Assembly: GCF_000471905.2 (NCBI RefSeq)
Contig: NW_006494943.1
Span: 923,485-987,484 of the forward strand
Origin: Amborella trichopoda
Taxonomy: Eukaryota; Streptophyta; Magnoliopsida; Amborellales; Amborellaceae
Length of the DNA: 64,000 nucleotides
Direction of reading: 5' to 3'
The notes beneath the pieces are model-generated. The model was given only the letters and a program-made list of their open reading frames with translations. It was not told the DNA's origin and did no database searches. Shown one piece after another: positions 1-11,940 of this stretch. Made by a program: the position numbers and the translations under genes. Positions within the stretch are counted from its first letter, which is position 1; each line of letters starts with the position of its first letter.

Positions 1-497
1 AGGAATAACAGTATTGTAAATTCTTGGGGTGTGACAAATGACCACTTCACCATATGTCTTGATAAGCAAAGGTGTGACATGAGGAACTTGATTAGGTTAG
101 CTCGTGAAAAGAGTTGGACTTCGTGGGCGAGAAAATAATGGTAGAGCTTTTGGAGTTCCAAGATCAAGGGCAGACTGATCTTCTCAATTGAGGAGTAATT
201 CTTCTCTGCCCCTTGCATCTTGTGACTGATGTATTATAAAGTCGTCTCCTTCCCTTTTTCATTATGTTGAGCAAGGAGTGCGGCAAGCGACTCATCAAGA
301 GCGGTCATGTATAAAATGAGAGGCTTCCCAAGCACAGAAGTAGAGAGCACCAGGGGGTTCAACAAATAAGTCTTGATGTCCTACAAGGCTAATTGACATG
401 CCTCATCCCACTCGAAGGGTACGTCTTTACAACATCATGCGACACTGACAATGAATCTCCGAATGTAGGCAAGCTTACAGTGAAGAGACCTAAGCTC

Positions 498-1159
498 TCA
501 GATATTTGTCGGTGGCGGCATCTCCTGAATCGCCTTGATCTTGACAGGCTCAATCTCCAACCCTCGATACCTGACAATGAACCCTAGGAACTTCCCCGAT
601 CGCAAGCCAAAGGCACACTTCAAGGGATTCATCTTGAGTTGGTGAAGACAAAGCCGCTCAAATACCCGTTCAAGATCTCGAAAATGGGTATCCCTCTCTC
701 CCGATTTCACCACCAGATCGTCAACATAACATTCTACCACATTATGCAACATGTCATCAAAGACGGCAGTCATGGCTGGCTAGTACATGACACCCGCATT
801 CTTTAACCCCGAATGGCATCATTGTGTAATAGAAAACCCCCTTTGGAGTCAAGAAATCAGTAGCATCTTCATCTTCGGGTGCCATCCTTTGGAGTCAAGA
901 AAATATGACAATGAGCTATGAAATCAATGAGTATCTCAGTGAAAAGATGTGGAAAGTCATCTTTCAAACATGCAACATTCAAGTCGTGAAAGTCGATGCA
1001 GACCCTTATTTGCCCATTTTTCTTCTTAACTCGTACGACATTGGCCAACCACTTCGGGTATTTGACCTCTCGGATGAAAGCTTCTCCCTTGAGCCTGCTT
1101 ACCTCATCATCAATATGAATTTCAAGTTCAAATCTAAACTTCCTTGATTTCTGCTTCAC
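498..1159 (-). pseudogene. Gypsy reverse transcriptase fossil, followed by RNase H remnant
   Basis: Minus-strand frames show RT landmarks: VRVKKKNGQIRVCIDFHDLN in the N-terminal part, then a YVDDLVVKS active-site block, LRSGKFLGFIV and a stretch ending in the usual RT-to-RNase H connection. Downstream, toward position 1, frames read as RNase H (a SHKMQGAEKNYS-type block near 150-240). These motifs are established for Ty3/Gypsy pol. It is a broken fossil and part of the element spanning the left edge. Confidence 0.9.
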
Positions 1160-1502
1160 AGGTTTGAAGGATGAGTCAATAACAAATCAATGGACTGCGA
1201 CCTGAGGGTTGCCAAGCGAAGACATATCGATTAGCTCATAAGAAGATGGCACACTCCTCTTTTTCTTTTGGTGACATGATAGCTGAAATGAAGGTCGGCC
1301 CTGGGTCAGTCTCATCACCCAGATTTATCTCTTATGGATCATCATTGTGGTCTATCGGACATCTTCCAATACCTCGGGGGCTTCCTCAACCTCCGCTTCA
1401 TTGGCAATCAAAAAGCCAGAGGGTTCTTCTTCAACTTCAAATGCCCCGACCTCCGAATTAGGGGTCATCAATTCCCTTGCCATCTCCACCTCGACTGGGG
1501 TT

Positions 1503-2255
1503 TCATAGAAGCTGCCTCAGTTTCCCGCACAACCTGGGAAGGGTCGGTTTCAAGGAGAGAGGGGCTAAAAGGCAGGAAGGGTGAATTTTGGGGAGTTTGG
1601 ATGGGTTGACAAGAATCCAACCCAAAGGGAAGAAGTTTAGAAGGTGAAGGGGAAGCATCTTGAGGGGCTTAGATAGCTTGGAGAGGCTTAGTTGAGAAAG
1701 GGGGGGTTCATATGGTGGGGGAGAAGGCTTATAGGGTGAGAGTAACAGGTTGGGAGAGACCGTCGTGTTGACTGCATGACAGATCTCATATTGTTGGGGA
1801 GGGGGGTGGTGGACCTTGGCATACCCAATCCCTTCTCTTGCGTCATGCTGAACAGTAGCCGCCTCAATAGCTTTGAATGGAGCAATCATTCCCTTGCCAT
1901 ATTTCATCCCTTGATTGATTGTAGGCTCATAATCCATCTTCCTCATGATTTGATAGGCTTGGTGACTATAGAGACCCCATTCTAGAGGTACCTTGGCATC
2001 CTTGTAAGGTGGACTTTTCATGGCTCCAAGCTCGTCGAGACTTCTGGTCTCCGAAACGAACCCCAACAATGGCTTCGAAGTTGTAAATCTCAAGGGAGTT
2101 TCTTCTACCTTAGCGTTCCTTTTTTTTATGACCTCCAATTGACCAAGAAGATCATGAGCTTGCTTCTTTAGGTCAACAATGGTGGCATGATCCAAGTGAT
2201 CAAACAAGGGAAGAGAGGTGCTACTGGAACCTTGGGTCGGCTTCTCCTTTGTCAA
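1503..2255 (-). pseudogene. Gypsy protease-RT spacer with G-patch-like stretch
   Basis: A minus-strand reading frame of about 250 codons between protease and RT. It contains HQAYQIMRKMDYEP followed by a glycine-rich GMKYGKGMIAPF and a REGIGY block. This resembles the glycine-rich G-patch-like segment found between protease and RT in Tat-lineage Gypsy elements. The N-terminal part is predicted helical and the C-terminal part is proline-rich. Function in the element is unknown; family assignment is inference. Confidence 0.55.
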
Positions 2256-2978
2256 AGACTCTGGAATGTGTAAGGTCTGTTGGGAATTACAGATGTAAGC
2301 TGACCGTTGAGTATGGTAAGTGCTATCCTCCCCTCTTAAAGAAGCTGGGATGCACGGGACCTTGTGATTGGCTTAGCTAAACTCAATAATCCTGCGTGAA
2401 GTCTCTGCCTTCAGGCGGGGGATGGGGATGTGAAGGACTTTTTGGTGGTCTGGCATATAAGTGACCCTTGGTGCCAAGGTATCGATGTCCATGACTCCTT
2501 CACGCTTGTAGTGGGTCCTAGCTCAGTCACCACAAGGTGTGATTCCGAAGCCGGGAGAATGGGGGACAAAGCTTTCTCTTCATGGTATTCGGGTGGCACT
2601 TCCAAGGGAGAACAAGGGTCATTTGTGTGAATGGAAGTCAAACGGAGTACCTAGCCATTCCTCTGCTCTTCCCATAACATACTCAGGAGCGTTCTTCCCA
2701 CATCTTCTGCATCATATAAGAAGACCCTTCCACCTTTCTCACAGGGGCGCAATTATCGGCCTCTGTGGGTGCTGCTGGTTCTTGTGGTGGCTCAGGATTG
2801 GCAAAGTAGTACTTTGCATCTGTGTAAGCAATGGGGAAAGGCCTTCTGTCAGCATAGATAGTGTATTGTCTCCCATCTCGACTGTACTTGAAGCATTGGT
2901 GAAGACCACCCCTTGGTCATGCATCTAGGGGTGACCGAGCAAGATATTATACGAGGTGTCTGTCTCGATCATATGGAA

Positions 2979-3482
2979 CTAGGCATAATCGTTCAAGTCA
3001 CCAATTTTGAGATGGAGACGGATCGTGCCAGCTGGCTTCTCCCCTGACTGATTGAACCCTTGAACCGTGAGGTTCGTCGGTGTGAGATCGTTGGGTCCCA
3101 ACCCTATGCCAGTGAGAATCCTTCTCGGGATGAGGTTTACTGCAGAACCTCCGTCAAGCATGATTTGGCTGATGGGATGGGCATGAAACTCGCCAGTCAC
3201 GAAGAGAAGTTGATCGTGGAGCTTTCCTCCCAACTGAAGGTCGTAGTCAAAGAAGGTGACGACCGTGCAGCTGTTAAGGATTGCATGGTCCACTTCAATC
3301 CACTCGATTTCGGTCTCGTATACTTTGGGGCGGGAGAGGGCTTGTATGAGGGCCATACGGTAATCACCTAACAACATGAGAGCATCATAGATGCTCAATA
3401 AAGTAGGGAGTCTCCTTAAATGTCCAACCACATCATACTTGACTTTGTCATCACTAAGCTCACGAACTCTTGGGTTTGCCAA
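2979..3482 (-). pseudogene. Gypsy aspartic protease region fossil
   Basis: A minus-strand frame contains ILDGGSAVNLIPRRIL, matching the retropepsin active-site neighbourhood (usually D-S/T-G-S/A), then a LTVQGFNQSGEKPAGTIRL stretch typical of plant Gypsy proteases. Such proteases mature the Gag-Pol polyprotein. Part of the same broken element. Confidence 0.75.
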
Positions 3483-5152
3483 GGGTTTTGGTGGTACTGG
3501 AGGTGGTGGAGCAGGTTTGGGTAACAGAGGGTTGTTTGTGGGTGTGGGTTGGCTTGATTGCGCAATGGGGATAGGTTGAGTAGGCTAAGTGGGTTGAATG
3601 GTCAGATTGAATATAGGCTGGCTAGGTCGCACAGCTGGGCTTGGTGCAGGTTGGCTAGATTGGATAGCGAAGGTAGGTGTAGGTAGAACAGGGCTTGATG
3701 TGACTTGATGGGGCTGAGGAGCAGTGTCAGATGGGGTGGAGTGTTTGAGTATGGTATTAGTGATAGACTTGGGTATTTAGGAGTCTTGGTTGCTTCGGTT
3801 TTTGCATGAGTGGTTGGAGTTTCCTTCCTGATCTCAAGTCAATCTGGTCCCTCCAATGACTTACACCACATGGCATGCCTCGTAAGAAGAGGAACTTTGC
3901 CCTTTCGTATCTCTCCATTGTTGCTCCGGGTCAAGTTCAAGAGGCCATCGAGACTTTTTGAGTCTCGGGTTTCGGTATCGCTCGATCAGTTCTTCAAAAG
4001 TGGGAAGGGGTTTCTTCTTGGACCTGGAGGCTAAAGCATCAGCAACGATTAGAAAACCAACTGCTTGTGCCACCATCTTCTTCACTTGCTTGCGGTGCCG
4101 CTTACTAGTATTGTAGCTCTTAAGCTCTTCGTCGAGGGCCTCAAAGTCCGGGCATTCAAGAGTGAGTTCAAAGGGAGATGGGTTGAGGGAAGAAGCGTTT
4201 AAAGAATCAGGGGTAGAAGATGAGAGAGAGCTTTTAAGGTCATCACTCAAGTTGGATTGAGCCAGGTAGTTTTTGAGGTCATCGCCTGTAGTGGACTCAA
4301 AGAGGCTTTAAACGCCTTCACTCTCACTGGACGTGATCGAGGATATTTTTACGCCGTAACCCTTGTTGGACATGTGCAGGGGATCGTTAAGGTCTTTACC
4401 CTGCATGGACCGCTGACGGGTGTTGTTTAAGTCCTCACCCTTATTGGACGAGTGAGGAGGAACTTGCATGGGAGTCACCCCTGGGATGTCTTGTGAACTT
4501 TGATTGGACAATGTGAACAGTTCGGGGAGGAAATCTTCCAGGGTTGATAGAGGAGGGATTGGTGGAAGGAACGTTGCTTCAACAGGTGGTCGAGGGACTT
4601 TACTCCTTCGGCGAGCCTGCCTACCTTTTCCCTTCTTACTGACAGGAATAGGTTGACGAGGCTCGCGAGGTCTCGGTACCATGTTTGCCTGGCGAATTGC
4701 CTCCCTCTTCATGGGCTTCATTCTACTTCGCCCCCTATAAGTTTACCAAGGCTACGAAGAGAGGGCTCATCAGAGTCAGGGGATTCAGGAGGTGCACTTT
4801 CACACGACGTATGTTCTTGAGTGACTTCTCGTACCACCGGCTAGGTTATTGACCATGTATTTCATGATTCAGGACTGAGATGTCCACAACATTCACCCCC
4901 TTTCCATTTTCTCTTCTACCAGAGTTCGAAAGCCAAAACACTGAGATATGTCATGGCCAATTATCTGCTGGTATGGGCATCAAAGATCCTCGGTCCCTTG
5001 AACTATGTGTCTTGGTTGCTGCGAAGAACAAGGGGAAATCTCCCCTTCTTGGACTATCATGGCGAATATCGAGGGGAGAAGATCGGATGGCAATTCGTCA
5101 GAATACAGCTTTGGACTTGTTCTTCCTCTTGGACTGTCACCATGTGGGAGGC

Positions 5153-6354
5153 CTAGATGGTCCCAAATGATTTCTTGAGGCTATCCAATTGTATTTGGCC
5201 TTTCTGAAGTAATGCTTCAATATCGTCCTTGAGAGTGAAGCAATCCTGGACCAGATGCCCCAACATCCAATGGTACGCACAATATCTCTTGTTGGCCACA
5301 AGCCTAGCCTCTTCTCCTCGAGTAGGACAATCACTCCTTGCGCCAATAACATTCGAAGGAGTGTCAGAACCCACTCTTTGTCCAAGTTGTAGGCCTTGTT
5401 CCTCTTTTCCTCCCAATAGTATTTTCGATAAAGGCCTTGAGGAGGCGACATCTTGTTGTAAGACTAGGGTTGTTGTTGTCGTTGCTGAGGGATTTCCTGG
5501 GCTTTCAAGGGGTGGACGCCCTTGAAAATGTCTAAGGTTTGAAGAGGGGTCTGGTCAGCGAGCTATTTGCCAGTCGAGACGATAACGGTTGCAATGATCG
5601 CACCCTTTTACTGACTGTCCCAAGGGTTGGAGCGATTGTTGCTAGAGTTTCGATTAATTCCTCCGCCCGAGGGTTGCAACGAGACCCTGCTGTGGTTCCT
5701 AAACAAACTTTCTATATGGACTGCCTTAGAAATCAAGTCCAAAATTGTGGTGGGATTTGATGCTTCGACATGCAGCGAGATCTCAGGTCGTATGTTGCGG
5801 ACACAAGTCTACATTACATTGATTTCTGACATGGGGTTGCTTTGGTACATTGCCAGGTCATTCCATCGAGTGATGAACTGGTCAACGGGTTCATCTGGGC
5901 CCTGAGACATAGTAAGAAGTTCCATGGCCTGTACGTACCTCTCGACTTCATTGAAGCGCTTATAGAATAAGTGCTCCATGTCCTCCCAAGTTTGAATAGA
6001 GTTTGGCAAGAGACGAGCATACCACTTGAATGTCGGTCTGTCGAGCGTTTCTACAAACTGACGGAGGAGGAGTCTGCTGTCTAAAGTCGTCTCTTGGCAT
6101 GCGTACACAAAGTGTGCAATATGTTGATGAGGCGAACCCGTGCCATTGAAGACTGTGAGTCTCCCTTTTTGGTAATTAGTCGGAAATGACAACAAGTCGA
6201 TGAATGCGGGGTAGGGCTTGTGATAGAGTGTTGTCTCTCGTATCTTTGGGAACTGGCTACTTCGCAAGTTGTGGTTAACCATGGCATCAATATCTGCTTG
6301 AGTAATCAGGTAAGGGAGAGCCTGGGGTGTCAATGGGGGAGAATGACCATACAC
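5153..6354 (-). pseudogene. Gypsy gag fossil: capsid and zinc-knuckle-like segment
   Basis: The frame at 6354-5809 carries the Retrotrans_gag signature: FNGTGSPHQHIAHFV, then LLLRQFVETLDRPTFKWYA, LPNSIQTWEDMEHLFYKRF and DEPVDQFITRWNDLA. The frame at 5416-5153 holds YCAYHWMLGHLVQDCFTLKD, a C-x2-H-x3-H-x4-C arrangement that replaces the classical CCHC knuckle in this branch. Gag would assemble virus-like particles. Broken fossil. A proline-rich, low-complexity region (3500-5150) follows before protease. Confidence 0.85.
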
Positions 6355-6415
6355 CGTTGAAGGAGGTGGTTACCTAAGTACCTCATTCGCATAGTGGGTC
6401 AGCAGTGGTGATTTG

Positions 6416-6483
6416 GGCTATGCGGTCTTGAAGCCTCAAGACCGCATAGCCTCAAGTCCGCAAGTTGGGCTATGCGGTCTTGA
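6416..6483. repeat. Perfect 16-bp inverted repeat plus third direct copy
   Basis: GGCTATGCGGTCTTGA at 6416-6431 is followed, after the 4-base loop AGCC, by its exact reverse complement at 6436-6451. The same 16-mer recurs in direct orientation at 6468-6483. It lies in the leader side of the Gypsy gag region. It could fold into a strong hairpin in RNA or DNA. No known family motif is recognised. Confidence 0.9.
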
Positions 6484-8514
6484 GGCTCGTCATTGGTCTG
6501 ATTGATAACCATGACCTCAGCCTCTCCTCGGGGAAGGAGGTTTCAAACATAGCAGTGGCTCCATACCGTTGGGTGATTCGGTCCGGGAAGCCAGTCATAA
6601 GGGGTTGTGCGTGCCCCGACTGAGCTTGAGCTATAATGGTAGACCGGGTTGTTATAGGTTCGTGACGGTCTTGAGACCGTGGATTTTGATAACTCGGATC
6701 ATCTCCCACAACTTCAATGACCATCCATTGCTCCTCCCTCCTTGCCTTGGACTTCGTTGCTGCCTGCAACGGGTAGAAGGGATTCCTTCTTAAGAGATAT
6801 ATGGGTTCATGCATTGCCAGTGCCTCAGGCTTCTTCTTCTGAGCAATATGCACGCCCTTCTTGTGCTTAATCCTTAGATTCCAATACACGTTCTCTCAAA
6901 ACTGGAATTGGGAGTGGGATTGTAAGTGATTGGCTCTTCTCAAGCAGGCCAAAGCCACCTCCATTAGTCGCGGCAGAGATTGAGGACCTGAGAGAGACAG
7001 TTCTACAGCTTCCTTGGGTGACCTTGGTTTGACTGGGAGAGACGAGAGGTGTTGAACTTTCCTGACCATTCTAGCTCCGCACCGAGCTCGTCTTCTCAAG
7101 CCAATGGTCATACGGGGTTGGTGAGGGGACTAAAGAAGGGTACTTGACGGGAATGTCTTCAAATACCACGTAGTCAGTGGTTTTGGAGGAACAAGTGGGG
7201 CGAATGGGGGAGAGGGCACACACCAACGGCCTTTACCCTTGGAGCTAAGGGTAGTCCGAGGGTCAGTGCGTGTGAACGGCTTGGAGAGGGCTCTCGGGTG
7301 ACTTGGGGGTCGACCCAGGCTCGAATAAAAGGCTCGGCTTCAGGCATGCCGGCCTCACGAGCCAGTGTGCATGATGAAGTGGCCTCGCAACGACTCCTCA
7401 CTGTGTATGTAGGTATGTGTGAATGGGGTCGACGAGGAGGTCGTCACCCGTGTGTTCGCAGGGGCATGGCTCTTGTGCCACCCTGAGCTGAGTGATAGGG
7501 ATGCATCATGTTCGGTGGGGCAAGCTTTGGGTTGCCTTTGTGTGTGGGGTTGGCCATACGATGACCCGCAGAGGCAATGGCAGGTAATTTGCTAATTGCG
7601 AGAGAGAGGGAGGTAGCCTTTTGGTTGCCCTGAGCAGCAAGACCGGCAATTGACTTGTCGGTAACCGGGTGAGTGCGGTGAGAGGTGGTCATTGTACCAC
7701 CAATGCAAGTGACACCGGCGGCTTGGCCCATCGATGTCGATAGTTAGGGAGTAACAGACTTGTGAGTCCATTCTCACCTTGAGCTGAATGAGGTCTTCAG
7801 AGCGCAAAGCTTGGTCGACACTCAAGAGAAAAGTAGGGAGCGAGGTTCGCGAAACCTTATCCTTAGGGTACAAACTCATGAGTGTGGGGATGACGAAGTC
7901 CCCAACTTGGACACAGGGTTTAAATAATCCCGAATGCATGTGTGTGTGTGAAGAGCATAATGCTTGGCAAGCAAACTAGACTGATACTGGGGTAGCAATG
8001 TCCTTAGTGAAGTCGCCAAGCTGGTTGAGCCTCGATCTCGTCGGGTCGGAAGATCGTGCAGGGACCCGGATGGGTGGGTCTGGCTCGAGTTTGCTCTCTC
8101 AAAAACCGCAGTTTGTGAGGTGCACGTGCTGGCAGGTACCAACTAATGAGAGATAATTATAGGGTGTGAGGTGGGACCTACCTCACGGTGGGTTCGTGAC
8201 ACACTCGGGTGTTTGTGGGTGCCCTCTTAGACCCCTAGCCTGAGGCTAGTTTGGCTCTAGCTCCATTGCTCACACTCTATGCCTTAAGAACACACATGCG
8301 TAAGATGGCTAAACAAGTGGGTCACAACACCTCGACTTGTCGTTAAATGGGTATTTTATTGTGAGAATAATATAAAAGGAAGAGGGATGGGGATGACAAG
8401 AGACTATTTGTTTATTTGGCAGCCTTTTGGCGACATCTTGAAAGCCAACCTCATCTAAATAAATAAAATTTCTAGAGGATGATGATTCAGGTGGTTAAAA
8501 TAAGGGTAACATAA

Positions 8515-9990
8515 TGGTAGAGGAGAGAGAATAAAAGTCGAGGAAGTAGAGAGTCGAGGGGCAAAGAGGAGGGAGCTTAGAAGAGATAGAGGAATAAAGA
8601 GTGTAAGAAGAGAGAGAGGGATAAAAGAGAATGACAGAGAGAAGAGAGAGAAGAAGAGAGGAGGCGTGAGAGGGAGAACAAGAAAGAGAGATAGAGAGCG
8701 CGAGGAAGAAAGAGAGAAGAAGAGAGGAGGAGAGAATGAGGAAGAGGGAGAGAGAGAGCGAGGAAGCGAGCGAAGGAGAGAGAGAGTGCGAAAGAGCGAT
8801 AGAGAGCGAAGGAGAGAGAGAGCATGGAAAAGAGATAGAGGGCGACGGAGAGAGAGCATGGAAGAGAGATGGAGAGAGCAAGAGAGAAAGTAAAGAGAGC
8901 GAGGAGAGGCAGAGAGAGAGCGAGTGAGAGAGAGAAAATAGAGAAAGAGAGAGAGAAAATAAAGAAAGAGGGAGAGAGAGAACGAGAAGGAGAGAAGAGA
9001 GAGAGTGAGAGAGAGAAAGAGCAAGTGAAAAGAGAGAAAGAGGGAGAGAGTGAGGAAGAGGGAGAAGAGAAAGAAGAGAGACAACGAGTGAGAGAAAGAA
9101 AAGCGAGAGAAAGAGGGAGGGAGAGAAAGCGAGGAAGAGAGAGTGAGAGAGGGAGACCTAAGGGAGAGAGAGAGACCGAGGGAAGAGAGAGAAGAGAATG
9201 AGCGAGAGAGATTGAATGGAGGAAGAGAGGGGCCGACGACTTGCGTGAGAGAGACAGAGAGAGAGAGAAGAGAAGGAGAGAGGGAAATTGAAGGGAGGAA
9301 GAGAGGGCCATCGGCCTGGTTGCAGGAGAGGGAGAGAAAGAGAGAGAGGAGAGAGGAGTCGGCGGCTTAGCCGTTGGCTCAATCAAGGGAGTGAGAGAGA
9401 GAGAGAGGAGAGAGGGGTCAGCAGCTTAGTTGCCAACTTAGTCGGGACAGTGAGAGAGAGAGGAGAGAGGCCATCGGCTCGGTCGGGGGAGTGAGAGAGA
9501 GAGAGAAGAATAAGAAGAAAGAAAGGCGGCTGGCGGCTTAGCCATCGGCCCGGTCGGTCTCAGAGAGAGAGAGAGAGAGGGAAAGGGAGATAAAAGAAGA
9601 AGAGAGGAGCATAAGCCACCGACCCGACTGGGTTGAGGGGAGTGAGGGGAGAGAAGGAAGAGAGAGAGAGAGAAGAGAGGGAGGAAGAAGAGAGAGGGGA
9701 AGAGAAAAAGGAAAAAAGGAAGAGAGAATGAGAGAAGAGAAGAAAGAGAGAGAAGAAAGGAAGATAGAGAAAAAAGGAGAGGGGAAGGCGACTGGCGGCT
9801 TAGCCATCGGTTCGATCGGGAGGAGAGAGAGAGCAAGAGAGAAATGGGGAGAAAAAAGGAGAGGAAGAGAGAGAAAGAGAGGAGAGAGGTGACAAAGAGA
9901 GAGAAAGAGGGAAATCAGAAGGGGGAGAGAGAGAAAGAGAGGAAATGAGGAGAGAGAAAGAGTGAAGGGTTACCTAGTGTGGCCTTTGAA
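8515..9990 (+). repeat. Long (GA)n-type purine tract
   Basis: About 1.5 kb of nearly uninterrupted purine on the plus strand, built from GAGA, GAGAGG, GAAGAG and GGGAGA variants. Its GC-containing interruptions are annotated separately. Long open frames in both directions (Arg/Glu-rich on plus, Ser/Leu-rich on minus) are artefacts of the dinucleotide repeat. It lies within the probable Gypsy LTR. Such tracts can adopt triplex (H-DNA) structure and bind GAGA-type factors (BPC proteins in plants). That role is inference. Confidence 0.9.
9225..9830 (+). repeat. GC-rich cassette repeated inside the GA tract
   Basis: A block close to GGCGGCTTAGCCATCGGC followed by CCGGTCGG recurs with variation near 9230, 9307, 9358, 9418, 9469, 9530, 9613 and 9790, each copy separated by 30-150 bases of (GA)n. 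Spacing is irregular, so it is a dispersed cassette within the purine tract and not a clean minisatellite. Confidence 0.75.
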
Positions 9991-11710
9991 CCAGACCGGG
10001 GGCTAAGTTGGGAATGGGGCGTTCCAAGTGGAAAGTGAGGAGTTTTAGGGGTAATAGCTTGGGGGAAACGTTTCTCTCTCCTCTCTTTGGGGGAAAAGGG
10101 TAGAGACAAAAATATTGCAAACCAAGGAAAAACCAAGCTATTTCATTAATTTTTGAACTTATGAGCTTATGGTCTGATTAGCTTTTTGAACTTATGGTTA
10201 CAAATGATTATATAGGATCCCCTTGAAACAATGGTGAACGCTCAAAACTAACCCTAATTGCTAGAAATTATATTTCTCATGATTTAAAGTTAAATCCCGT
10301 TTTTGGAGAAAAATAACCATTTCACCCCTACCCACAATCTTGGAAATGGAGAGATGGTCTCCAAAAAGTGTCCATAGGCTATGGTGATAATTTGTGGCTC
10401 ATTTCGGGTCCTTCCGGCAACTTTTCGACGAAAATAATGTCGTAAAAGTGATGCTCTCTGTGAGGCAATCATTTTGGCATATTACTTTATCCTTGAATCG
10501 AAGTTTTCAGCTCTTGATAAAATCCTGAAAAAGATGGGAAACTTGCATTCTTAAATCTTAGATGTTGTCCATTTCTTAACGTTTTGGTTCAATCTTTCTA
10601 CCATAGAACGATGAAGAAGCTGCCATGATCATTTTGGGATAAGAATGACTCGATTAGGTGATCGGATCATAACTTTCCGAATTGGGGAAGTTGCTGGAAT
10701 ATAGATTCCAATTGCCAAAAAATACCTTTTCTTGCAACCTCAAAATACAGCCTTTTCAATTGTTCATCACATATGATGTCTACTTTGAATTGAAGCCTTC
10801 GACATCACGGTCTCAACGGACCTATTTTCAAGTCAATTTGAAGTCGAGGCTTCGTGATATAACTGTTTGATTACGGGGATCTCCTTATTACAAAAATCTG
10901 TAATACATGAGTTTTCTTTAGCAACTTCTCTCTAGGTTTTTCTTCCTTTTTGGGTTGTATCATGGACGTGCTACATATCAAAACGTGCGCATCGACGAGA
11001 CGAAGAACCTCCTAAAATTTGGGATCAATTCGAGTTAAGATGGAGAAGTTACGACCTTTTGAAGGTAATCCTAAAATCATAATACATAGTTTCTGGTTCA
11101 TCGAGAGTGCACTAGAATAGTTTGTAACCTACCTTTTTTGGGTAAGTTGACCGCAGAATGGTCTAAAATAATCCGAATGAGCTAAAATTTGATATCTGGG
11201 GGCTTTCGGGCCTTCTGAATTCAACAGAAGTGATCTGGTGTTTATTTGAGGCCCCGATGATAGGGTTGTAGTTATAAGGTGTTTTTTCAGCATGTCAGGG
11301 GCCGAATTTGAAAACTGGTTTTGCGTCTGATCCACCTTAACTTCGTCAGATTGCGACGAAATTTGACTGGTGGGGAGTCAAGTGATACATCCACTTGTTT
11401 TTTGGGACCAATCTATCGCCTTTCAAAATTCGCTCTAGATCAAGACTTATTTTATCAGTGCTTTCGTAGTACACTGGTGTTTTGGTACCCGCCGGCCAAA
11501 ATCACGACTGGCTTCTTCCTTATTTGCATCGGGTATACAAGTGTCGAAAAATACCTTATAGCAATCAGGTATCTTTTAACAGGGGATTTGAATTATGACA
11601 ACTCTTGGCCTTGGTGCATCCAAAATCTCTCCAACGTTAGAGTTCTTCAGTACTCCCTTTAAACATGTAGAAGCCCAAGGCAATATAACTTGCCCATTAA
11701 TAAGTAAGAT

Positions 11711-11940
11711 GGTATATTATGAGACTAGTTATCTTTGTTACAAAGAGGTCACAATTGTTAGTAGTTATTAAATGTCAAATTGCATGGCTTGGGGTACGTC
11801 ACAAAGTTTAAGATTTTTTTTTTTTTTTTAACTTTATGCTTAGTCGATGACGCACTCAACTACTCAATTTGGAATCTAACAGACAATAATGATTGTGAAA
11901 TCCTTACGTTAAAAATACATGGTCTCTTTGTATACTTTAT
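11711..11940 (+). mobile_element. MITE family A, copy 1
   Basis: The left end reads TATTATGAGACTAGTTATC, then a GAGGTCACAATTG block. The right end is an inverted version (GATTGTGA, then ATGGTCTCTTTGTATAC). This fits the family terminal repeat (ends near GTATANAATGAGACCATTT, then a GTGGTCACAATTA block). About 215-230 bp, no coding capacity. Eight copies or fragments lie in this window. Confidence 0.75.

Larger units (their letters stand above)
1..8141 (-). mobile_element. Ty3/Gypsy LTR retrotransposon, internal region (broken, runs off left edge)
   Basis: Fossil Ty3/Gypsy element read on the minus strand, so gag lies at high coordinates and pol at low coordinates. Parts in transcription order are an untranslated leader with unassigned frames (about 8140-6400), gag capsid (6354-5809), a gag zinc-knuckle-like segment (5416-5153), a long low-identity spacer, aspartic protease (3482-2979), a G-patch-like spacer (2255-1503), reverse transcriptase (1159-498) and the start of RNase H (about 420-1). 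Integrase and the 3' LTR would lie left of the window. Gag style and the long protease-RT spacer point to the Athila/Tat branch; this is family-level inference. It is heavily broken, with well over ten breaks, and looks old. Confidence 0.9.
8142..11665 (-). mobile_element. Probable long 5' LTR of the Gypsy element
   Basis: Upstream of the Gypsy leader there is no coding signal for about 3.5 kb. The minus strand contains an AATAAAATA polyadenylation-like signal near 8350, typical of an R-U5 zone. A TTGGTACCTGCC stretch at about 8139-8150 sits where a primer-binding site would be. The outer end is placed tentatively at AAACA (11661-11665), which gives TGTTT on the element strand. The 10.0-11.66 kb part is ordinary non-coding LTR-like sequence. 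The second LTR is outside the window, so both boundaries are inference. Confidence 0.35.

Noticed and set aside
1246-1609. Plus-strand frames at 1246-1461 and 1334-1609
   Set aside because: Antisense to the Gypsy pol region; no motif, and minus-strand domains explain the DNA.
8455-9836. Long open frames on both strands (up to 269 codons)
   Set aside because: All lie in the (GA)n tract; the proteins are only Ser/Leu or Arg/Glu runs produced by the dinucleotide repeat.
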